Shown here: piece after piece, positions 1 to 5,064 of the stretch
How positions within the stretch are numbered: the first letter of the stretch is position 1
Layout of the letters: each line of letters opens with the position of its first letter
From: Eubacteriales bacterium
GTDB lineage: Bacteria > Bacillota > Clostridia > Peptostreptococcales > Anaerovoracaceae
DNA: 5,783 nucleotides
NCBI GenBank assembly: GCA_028691625.1
Contig: JAQUYZ010000138.1
Coordinates: 1 to 5,783 of the forward strand
Direction of reading: 5' to 3'
Notes under the pieces: generated by a model
Told to the model about the DNA's origin: nothing
Database searches by the model: none
Seen by the model: only the letters and a program-made list of their open reading frames with translations
Position numbers and translations under genes: made by a program

Positions 1-486
1 CACATCGATCCTGTTCGGTCCCCAAGAGACCGCTGCCGGCGCTGAGGTCAGGCTGCCGCCCAGATCCTCCCAGGCGCTCCAGCGGGAACCATCCCACCAT
101 TTATGCCAGAGAGACCTGTTCTGACCGATACCGAATACATCAAGACGGTTTGCCTGCCAGGAAGCGACTGCAGGGGCTGCAGTCAGAATTCCGCCCAGAT
201 CCTCCCAGGCGCTCCAGCGGGAACCATCCCACCACTTATGCCAGAGAGACTGGTTTTGACCGACCCCGAAGACATCGATCCGATTTGGACCCCAGGATAC
301 GGCTCCCGGTGCGGAGGTCAGGATCCCGCCCAGGTCTTCCCAATCACTCCATCGGGAACCGTCCCACCATTTATGCCAAAGTGCCTGATTTTGACCTCTT
401 CCGAACACGTCAAGGCGGTTTATCTGCCAGGAAGCGACTGCCGGTGCCGAGGTCAGTATGCCGCCCAGATCCTCCCAGTCACTCCA
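1..486 (-). repeat. Tandem 135-bp (45-residue) propeller-blade repeats
   Basis: Three full units (352-486, 217-351, 82-216) and one partial unit (1-81) repeat in phase with the reading frame. Each encodes one propeller blade. The repeat boundaries are very similar at the DNA level: 56-115 and 191-250 differ at one base in 60. At protein level the units alternate between two types, one with AVASWQxNRLDVF (first and third) and one with [12 protein letters not shown] (second and fourth). The array continues past the left edge, so the total number of blades cannot be counted. Confidence 0.9.
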
Positions 487-993
487 GCCCGGTTCAGGCT
501 GCGGACCGGGTCCCGGACCCGGACCGGGTCCCGGCCGGTCTTCCAGATTCCGCAGTGTCATTTCAATGATGTCGAGAAAAATATCATTGATCAGATCCGC
601 CGGTACGCCATATCCTCTTAACACACTGAGCAGCAAAGCTCCCTCCCTTCGCAGATCTCTGTTAAGCCGCGCTGTTCTCTGCTCGACGGTTCCAGTGTAA
701 TCCGATGCGTTCCTTATAGTATAAGTAATGATACTGAGAAATATCCACTGAGAGATTGCTCTTGGAATCCCATAGTTCCGAAGCTGCTCATAATAATCGG
801 ATAAATTCCTGTTGAGCATTCCCATGATACGATTGATCTCCTGCGGTAATTGACTGATCAGGACATTCTGTTCGGAAAAAACGGCTTCCGCCTCCTCCCC
901 GCTCTCTTCGCCTTTCATTTTTCTTATGGATAACGGACATAAATAATTCGGCTCAAGCGGACAAGGCATGGGCTGTTCAAATAACGGTTTCAT
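1..993 (-). CDS. PLL-like/DUF346 beta-propeller lectin with helical N-terminal domain (partial, 3' end outside window)
   Basis: The open frame starts at the ATG complementary to 991-993 and has no stop through position 1, giving 331 residues with the C-terminus missing. An AGAAAGG ribosome binding site (1002-1008) lies 8 bases upstream of the start. Residues 1-150 look mostly helical and match no family I recognise; they include Cys11 and Cys19 near the start and a moderately hydrophobic stretch at about 80-93. Residues 154-164 form a strict alternating Pro-Gly linker. From residue 170, 45-residue units follow (170-214, 215-259, 260-304, 305-end), each with WSxWEDLGG, a TSAP-like strand, NR(L/I)DVFG and [11 protein letters not shown]. 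This is the pattern of DUF346/PLL-like propeller lectins, whose characterised members (Photorhabdus PLL/PHL) bind fucose or O-methylated sugars. I infer carbohydrate binding; the ligand is unknown. No signal peptide is visible, so it may be cytoplasmic, spore-associated or exported by another route. A tectonin-like propeller is the main alternative. Confidence 0.85.
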   Translation of the reverse strand, partial: MKPLFEQPMPCPLEPNYLCPLSIRKMKGEESGEEAEAVFSEQNVLISQLPQEINRIMGMLNRNLSDYYEQLRNYGIPRAISQWIFLSIITYTIRNASDYTGTVEQRTARLNRDLRREGALLLSVLRGYGVPADLINDIFLDIIEMTLRNLEDRPGPGPGPGPGPQPEPGWSDWEDLGGILTSAPAVASWQINRLDVFGRGQNQALWHKWWDGSRWSDWEDLGGILTSAPGAVSWGPNRIDVFGVGQNQSLWHKWWDGSRWSAWEDLGGILTAAPAVASWQANRLDVFGIGQNRSLWHKWWDGSRWSAWEDLGGSLTSAPAAVSWGPNRIDV

Positions 994-1022
994 ACGATCA
1001 ACCTTTCTATTAGTTTTTATTT

Positions 1023-1048
1023 TATTATATGCAGCAAGGGCTGTAAGT
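1023..1048 (-). promoter_or_regulatory. Candidate promoter of the propeller-lectin gene
   Basis: On the minus strand a TATAAT hexamer lies at 1024-1029, about 30 bases upstream of the start codon, but no good TTGACA-type -35 is found 16-18 bases upstream. The same bases read CATATAATA (1023-1031), which fits the CATAnnnTA -10 motif of sporulation sigma-K, with an AC dinucleotide (1047-1048) 15 bases upstream; the usual spacing is 16-17. The -10 is plausible, but the sigma factor is not determined. Confidence 0.35.
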
Positions 1049-1101
1049 GGGAGTAAACCCGACTCAATTGTATGAATCTGGAAAGATAGGAAAATGTAGA
1101 T

Positions 1102-1117
1102 CCTTGTAATTACAAGG
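1102..1117. promoter_or_regulatory. Perfect 16-bp palindrome, candidate operator
   Basis: CCTTGTAATTACAAGG is its own reverse complement over 16 bases with no central loop. This favours a binding site for a dimeric DNA-binding protein over an RNA hairpin. It lies in the divergent region between the lectin and amidase genes, 46 bases before the amidase start, and overlaps the best candidate amidase -35 (TTGTAA, 1104-1109). I do not recognise it as the box of a specific regulator. Confidence 0.4.
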
Positions 1118-1133
1118 CGTTTTATAAGATAAT
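1104..1133 (+). promoter_or_regulatory. Candidate sigma-A-like promoter of the amidase gene
   Basis: TTGTAA (1104-1109) and GATAAT (1128-1133) are separated by 18 bases and would start transcription about 20-25 bases before the GTG at 1164. Both elements depart from consensus (TTGACA, TATAAT). The -35 lies inside the 16-bp palindrome, so a repressor bound there would block it. Confidence 0.35.
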
Positions 1134-1163
1134 AAATTCAAAAGAAAAGGGGGGTAAGGCTTT

Positions 1164-2612
1164 GTGAAAAGGAACAGGATGGCCACGATGGGATTCCTGC
1201 TGTTGCTGGTGATGATATTCTGCACCGCACCGGTGTTTGCAGGAACAGATCCGGTCAGGATCAGTCTTGACGGCGTTGAAGTCCAATGTGATTCGCCGCC
1301 GGTGATCGCAGAGGGACGCACACTGGTTTCAGCCAGAGCGGTATTTGAGGCAATGGGCGGTGACGTCAGCTGGGACGCGGCGGCAAGAGAGATTGCAGTC
1401 AACATTGGTGACAGAAACGTCAAGCTGAAAATCGACTCAAAAAAAGCATACATAAACGGCACGGAAAAAGCACTCGATGTTCCTGCCAGAATTATAAAAA
1501 ACAGAACGATGATACCGGTCCGGTTTGTTTCCGAGGCAGTGGGCTGTGAAGTTTCCTGGGATCAGAAAAACCGGATTGTCAACATACTGTCCCCATCCAA
1601 TGAGGAGGAGACAGCTTTGACTGTGATCCGAAGCATAGAGCTCTCCAGAAAGGGCGACAGCGTGATCGTCGACGCAGATGGAGAAATTGCCGATTTTACC
1701 AGCTTTGTAATGAAAAATCCGAGCAGGCTGGTATTTGAAATTAAAAATGCAAAACTGAACGGGAAAGACGGTACGATTCAGACCGGTGACAATCCGTATA
1801 TGAAAGCCATTCGATATTCCCAGTATACGAAGGATTCCGTTAGAATCGTGGCCGATTTGACTGAACACTCCTCCGGAACGGTGAGCAGATCGGATTCCAT
1901 GAGGACGGCATATCTGACCTTTGAGGTAAGGGAACCCGACTTGCCCGGAGAAAACGAGCAGGACGTAAGCGTAAGCGAAGAAGATCAGGCAGTACTCGAT
2001 CAATACGGTTTGTCCGCCGTCGCTGCGGGGGCCCGGCAGAAACTGGTTGTAATTGATCCCGGGCACGGCGGTGCGGATACCGGTTCCCGGGGCTATGAAA
2101 ACGGAACTGCCGTACTGAATGAAAAAGATGTGAACCTCGATGTCGCTTTAAGGCTTCAGAAAATGCTGAAAGCGGCAGGAGCCGAACTCTATATGATCAG
2201 GACAGAGGATGTCACCATTCCGCTTTATGACAGGCAGGATACGGCAAATGAGCTTGGGGCCTCTCTCTATCTATCCATCCATAACAACTCCTATATAAAC
2301 AGTACTCCCAGCGGAACCGAAGTGCATTACCATGGAAAGCATGATCCTCCGATGAACGGCATTTCAGCGATGGAGCTGGCTCAGAATCTGCAGCGGACCC
2401 TCGTTTCCAATCTTGGGCTTCAGAACAGGGGGGCAAAGGTGAGCCCTGAGCTTGCCGTAGTAAGACGAACCGTTATGCCGGCGGTGATTATCGAGGGCGC
2501 ATTCCTCTCAAACCCTGACGATTTAAAGTATATAAAGACAGACGATTTCAGGGAAAAATACGCCATGTCTGCAGCGAAATGCATCATTGAAGCACTGAAT
2601 GCAAGCATATAG
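1164..2612 (+). CDS. Secreted N-acetylmuramoyl-L-alanine amidase (stalk domain + AMIN + Amidase_3)
   Basis: A 482-residue zinc amidase predicted to cut the bond between N-acetylmuramic acid and L-alanine in peptidoglycan, outside the membrane. The GTG start is supported by a G-rich ribosome binding site (AAAAGGGGGG, 1145-1154) and because it supplies the basic residues (K2, R3, R5) of the signal peptide. The hydrophobic core is about residues 10-22, with probable cleavage after VFA (residue 26). Residues about 30-142 are a copper-amine-oxidase-N-type 'stalk' domain with the paired motifs RTLVSARAVFEAMG and RTMIPVRFVSEAVG; no oxidase catalytic domain is present. Residues about 153-256 resemble an AMIN domain, which binds cell wall in related amidases. 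After an acidic linker, Amidase_3 spans about 293-480. Its zinc ligands are H301 (DPGHGG), E320 (NEKDVN) and H373 (SIHNN), with catalytic E444 (IEGAFLSN); all are present, so it should be active. Roles in cell separation, wall turnover or sporulation are possible. Confidence 0.93.
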   Translation: MKRNRMATMGFLLLLVMIFCTAPVFAGTDPVRISLDGVEVQCDSPPVIAEGRTLVSARAVFEAMGGDVSWDAAAREIAVNIGDRNVKLKIDSKKAYINGTEKALDVPARIIKNRTMIPVRFVSEAVGCEVSWDQKNRIVNILSPSNEEETALTVIRSIELSRKGDSVIVDADGEIADFTSFVMKNPSRLVFEIKNAKLNGKDGTIQTGDNPYMKAIRYSQYTKDSVRIVADLTEHSSGTVSRSDSMRTAYLTFEVREPDLPGENEQDVSVSEEDQAVLDQYGLSAVAAGARQKLVVIDPGHGGADTGSRGYENGTAVLNEKDVNLDVALRLQKMLKAAGAELYMIRTEDVTIPLYDRQDTANELGASLYLSIHNNSYINSTPSGTEVHYHGKHDPPMNGISAMELAQNLQRTLVSNLGLQNRGAKVSPELAVVRRTVMPAVIIEGAFLSNPDDLKYIKTDDFREKYAMSAAKCIIEALNASI

Positions 2613-2620
2613 AAACAATA

Positions 2621-2650
2621 AAAACAGCCCCTCATTCGCATGAGGGGCTG
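2621..2650. terminator. Bidirectional intrinsic terminator between convergent genes
   Basis: A perfect 11-bp GC-rich stem (2625-2635 pairing with 2640-2650) with a four-base loop lies 12 bases after the amidase stop. Read on the minus strand it is followed by TTTTTATTGTTT, a good U-tract, so it is strongest for the SLH gene that ends at 2703. Read on the plus strand the hairpin is followed by a poorer T-run (TGATTTTG), but it can still serve the amidase gene. Confidence 0.88.
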
Positions 2651-2702
2651 CAATGATTTTGCAATTGATGGATGACCTGCGATTTTTATGATAATGCGGT
2701 TT

Positions 2703-4805
2703 CTAATATTTAATTCGGTAAATGATCGCGGCAGCCTCCGCACGGGTGATGCTTTCCATCGGGCGGATCTTGTTGTCGTCGCCGCCCGTTATGATGCCGG
2801 CTTTAATCAATGCGGCAACGGATTCCTTCGCATAGTCTGAGATCACATATCGATCGCTGTAACCTGACAGCATGCTGACATCCGCCGCAGCGACGCCTGC
2901 TCCGCTCTTGTTCATTGCCCGCAAAGCAAGAACCATGGTATCTTCCCGGGTGATGGAGGCATTGGGATAAAACTTATTATCCGATCCCTGCGCAATGCCC
3001 AGGGCCTTCGCAGCGGCGATGGCGTCGTAATAATATTCGCCCTTTGCCACATCGGCAAAGTTGCCTGTGCCTGTGCCGGCCGGAAGATTTAAAGCCTTGT
3101 AAAGAAGAAGCATAAATTCACCCCTTTTTATTTTTGCGGCGGGGTAAAAATGTTTTTTGCCGTCCATCCCTGTGGAGCCCGTAATGATTCCGTTCTGAGA
3201 CAATGTGTCAATATAATCCACAGCCCAGGAATAGGCTTCATCCACATCGCCGTAGTACTTGGATTTTTTTATAGCGGGGTTCACAGCTGCTCCGTTTGTT
3301 GTGATCTGAACCTTTCCTGAGAAAGCGAAGCCCTCTGTATCATAACCGGTATAGTCGATGGTGGTGATTCCAGCAACGCTGCCGGCGGGTACATAAACCA
3401 CATTGAGCAGAAACGGCGTGGCACCGTAGTAGTATTTTGAGGTATCGCTTACTTCAGAGGTATATTTGCCGTCAGAGGTATACCCATAATACAATTTTCC
3501 GATGCTGCCGGAAGGAAGCTTGAATTTCACGTATACAAGGTTGTTATCCTTCAGCTTCTTGCACACGTTATTAAAGTCATCCTCCTTGAAAAACACCGGG
3601 GAACCAGGAGTTGCGGAGTAGGTAATTGTATTGGCCGCCGGAAGGTTTCCGGTTACGGTGATTTCCACAGTGCCGCTGAAGGATACCCCGTCTGTGTCAT
3701 ATCCCTTAAAATTGATGATGCAGATCCCTGAAAAGTTCTTAGCAGGTTTAAAGGTAATCCTGGACAGATATGGAGAACTGTCATAATAGTATTTTTTGGA
3801 GGCAGTGACCTTGGAACCATACTCCCCATCGTCATCGTCGTAGTCGTAATAGAGCACGCCTTTTGCATCGGAAGGAAGCGTAAAGGTGATATAATCCAGC
3901 GCTTCATCGTTCAATTCTTCACAGAGGTCATAAAAATCGTCTTCATCAAGGGTAACGGTTTCATCGTCGTCGATCGTATAGGCAATCTCGCTGGCGGCGG
4001 TATCCTCGACGGAGATTCTGACCTTACCCGTATATGAGTTGTCATCTTCATCGTACCCAGTATACTTGATCGTCACCGTGCCGGAATAGCTGCTCCTGGG
4101 CACAAAGGATACCCTCGACAAATTCGGGGAGCCGTCATAATAATATTTTGTGGAAGCAGTGACCTTGGAATCATAATTGTCATCTGACGAATAGCTGTAA
4201 TACAATGTGCCTGCCGAGGAGGAGGGGAGGGTGAACTTCACATAATCAAGCTCCTCGTCGTTCAGGTCCTCACAGACATCGTTAAAATCATCTTCATCGA
4301 ATTCAAGCTCCTTTTCTCCATCCATGGTATAGGTGAGATCTTCCGCCGTATCGTCATTCTCTTCATCATCTACGATAATCTTTACCTTTCCATCATAGGA
4401 ATCGCCTTCTTCATCGTAACCGGTATACCAGATGGTAACGGTGCCCTCGAAGTCCTCATCGGGAACAAAGGTTACCTTTGACAAAGATTGCGAGCTGTCA
4501 TAGTAATATTTCGTAGTAGTCTTGACCTTGGAATCAAAATCTCCGTCGTCGTAATCATAATACAGTGTTCCGGCGTCGGAAGACGGAAGACTGAACTTTA
4601 CATAGTCCAGAGTTTCCCCTGTCAGATCATCGCAGGCATCATCAAAATCAGCTCTTTTAAATGTGACTTCTTCCCCTGCATCCGTTTCATATGTAATCGT
4701 GTCTGCATCATCGTACGTTGCTGCATGAGAGACATTCGGGATGAAAAGTACGGTAATGAACAAGACCATAATGAATGCAATTCTTGTTTTTATTTTTTCT
4801 TGCAT
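2703..4805 (-). CDS. SLH-domain surface protein with four acidic tyrosine-rich repeats
   Basis: The 700-residue protein starts at the ATG complementary to 4803-4805. That start has a consensus AGGAGGTG site (4811-4818), with AGGAGG 7 bases upstream; the in-frame ATG 24 bases earlier lacks one. A signal peptide covers residues 1-28 (basic N-terminus, hydrophobic core, SHA-A cleavage). Four homologous repeats lie at about 36-146, 157-266, 274-384 and 393-503. Each has DFxxxCxxL, YxxFxLPSxxxGxLYYxY, KYYY, FxPxxxxxG and GYDxxGxSFxGxVxI, a layout resembling Ig/cadherin-like beta-sandwich repeats (inferred). Three SLH domains follow at about 517-572, 582-632 and 648-698, with the TRAE position read as KRGE, TRED and TRAE. 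SLH domains bind pyruvylated secondary cell-wall polymer, so the protein is probably held non-covalently on the wall with its repeats outward. No enzymatic domain is visible. Structural, adhesive or S-layer-associated roles fit; none is proven. Confidence 0.92.
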   Translation of the reverse strand: MQEKIKTRIAFIMVLFITVLFIPNVSHAATYDDADTITYETDAGEEVTFKRADFDDACDDLTGETLDYVKFSLPSSDAGTLYYDYDDGDFDSKVKTTTKYYYDSSQSLSKVTFVPDEDFEGTVTIWYTGYDEEGDSYDGKVKIIVDDEENDDTAEDLTYTMDGEKELEFDEDDFNDVCEDLNDEELDYVKFTLPSSSAGTLYYSYSSDDNYDSKVTASTKYYYDGSPNLSRVSFVPRSSYSGTVTIKYTGYDEDDNSYTGKVRISVEDTAASEIAYTIDDDETVTLDEDDFYDLCEELNDEALDYITFTLPSDAKGVLYYDYDDDDGEYGSKVTASKKYYYDSSPYLSRITFKPAKNFSGICIINFKGYDTDGVSFSGTVEITVTGNLPAANTITYSATPGSPVFFKEDDFNNVCKKLKDNNLVYVKFKLPSGSIGKLYYGYTSDGKYTSEVSDTSKYYYGATPFLLNVVYVPAGSVAGITTIDYTGYDTEGFAFSGKVQITTNGAAVNPAIKKSKYYGDVDEAYSWAVDYIDTLSQNGIITGSTGMDGKKHFYPAAKIKRGEFMLLLYKALNLPAGTGTGNFADVAKGEYYYDAIAAAKALGIAQGSDNKFYPNASITREDTMVLALRAMNKSGAGVAAADVSMLSGYSDRYVISDYAKESVAALIKAGIITGGDDNKIRPMESITRAEAAAIIYRIKY
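3297..4700 (-). repeat. Four tandem ~110-residue repeats within the SLH surface protein
   Basis: Approximate unit boundaries are 4368-4700, 4008-4337, 3654-3986 and 3297-3629, joined by short linkers. Conserved positions are the DF...C...L helix-like segment, LPS followed by G(T/V/K)LYY, the KYYY cluster, and the terminal GYD..G..F.G.V.I strand. The first three are strongly acidic, with runs of Asp in the loop after LYY that could bind divalent cations (inference). The fourth, next to the SLH domains, is roughly charge-neutral and the most divergent. Confidence 0.88.
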
Positions 4806-4810
4806 TGTTG

Positions 4811-4818
4811 CACCTCCT
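4811..4818 (-). promoter_or_regulatory. Consensus ribosome binding site that sets the SLH protein start
   Basis: AGGAGGTG on the minus strand, with the AGGAGG core 7 bases from the ATG complementary to 4803-4805. It rules out the upstream in-frame ATGs at 4824-4829, which would put a non-basic extension ahead of the signal peptide. Confidence 0.9.
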
Positions 4819-4890
4819 GATATCATCATTTAATCGAATCCGGATTGGGTTCCAAAATATTCATTGGTAAAATGTTGCTTCTTCTATAAT

Positions 4891-4919
4891 AATATATTAA
4901 GAGTCGTAAAGAAAGACAA
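4891..4919 (-). promoter_or_regulatory. Sigma-A-type promoter of the SLH protein gene
   Basis: On the minus strand TTGTCT (4914-4919) and TATATT (4891-4896) are spaced by 17 bases. Transcription would begin near 4884, giving a leader of about 80 bases. The leader has only weak secondary structure by eye and no riboswitch pattern I recognise. Confidence 0.65.
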
Positions 4920-4971
4920 TACGGCATTTTTATACAATTTTAATAGAAATGTAATACAAAAAGGAGAAACG

Positions 4972-5031
4972 ATGTTCCTGATTTTCCTTGACAAAATAAA
5001 TTATGACATTATAATAGTTATGTTAATATAA
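4972..5031 (+). CDS. Possible 19-residue leader-like small ORF
   Basis: An ATG at 4972 follows a good AAGGAG site (4961-4966) with 5-base spacing. It opens a 19-codon frame, ending with TAA, that encodes a hydrophobic Ile/Leu-rich peptide (MFLIFLDKINYDIIIVMLI). The frame lies on top of the strongest promoter in the window (4988-5015) and ends 33 bases before the ABC exporter start. It may be a real small membrane or leader peptide made from an upstream transcript, or a chance frame in AT-rich DNA. No clear promoter for it was found; TACAAT-like and TAATAC-like -10 elements lie upstream without a convincing -35. Confidence 0.3.
   Translation: MFLIFLDKINYDIIIVMLI
4988..5015 (+). promoter_or_regulatory. 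Near-consensus sigma-A promoter of the ABC exporter gene
   Basis: An exact TTGACA (4988-4993) and an exact TATAAT (5010-5015) are separated by 16 bases, one short of the ideal 17. Transcription would start near 5022, leaving a leader of about 43 bases. Such a strong promoter is likely held down by a regulator; the direct repeats at 5001-5051, which overlap the -10, are a possible site. Confidence 0.8.
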
Positions 5032-5051
5032 ATATTATGTTAAAATAATAA
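5001..5051 (+). repeat. Three tandem 17-bp direct repeats over the ABC promoter
   Basis: TTATG recurs at 5001, 5018 and 5035 with an exact 17-base period. Over the first 14 bases of each unit, copies two and three match at 13 positions and copies one and two at 11. Copy one contains the -10 hexamer; copies two and three cover the start site and leader. The sequence is very AT-rich, which raises the odds of chance similarity. Confidence 0.5.
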
Positions 5052-5064
5052 ATGTGGTACGATT

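Noticed and set aside
103..621. Long plus-strand open frames (103-621, 150-569, 458-700) with repeated protein motifs
   Set aside because: They lie antisense to the lectin gene; their repeats are the reverse-strand shadow of the 135-bp blade repeats. No ribosome site was found, and the minus-strand frame encodes recognisable blade motifs.
1250..1590. Copper amine oxidase activity for the 1164-2612 product
   Set aside because: Only the N-terminal stalk-type domain is present. The catalytic oxidase domain is absent and the C-terminal enzyme is a zinc amidase.
1064..2066. Minus-strand open frames over the amidase gene (1064-1462, 1437-2066, 2212-2436)
   Set aside because: They are antisense to a complete, domain-rich amidase and show no recognisable protein features.
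4488..4820. Plus-strand 110-codon open frame with several cysteines
   Set aside because: It is antisense to the signal peptide and first repeat of the SLH protein. Its cysteines come from reverse-strand reading, and no ribosome site precedes it.
4837..4846. 10-bp palindrome AATCCGGATT in the SLH gene leader
   Set aside because: Too short, with no second copy nearby; expected by chance at this length.
4806..4884. Possible riboswitch in the ~80-base leader of the SLH gene
   Set aside because: Only a weak CCAA/TTGG pairing is visible; no conserved riboswitch core or terminator/anti-terminator pair is seen.
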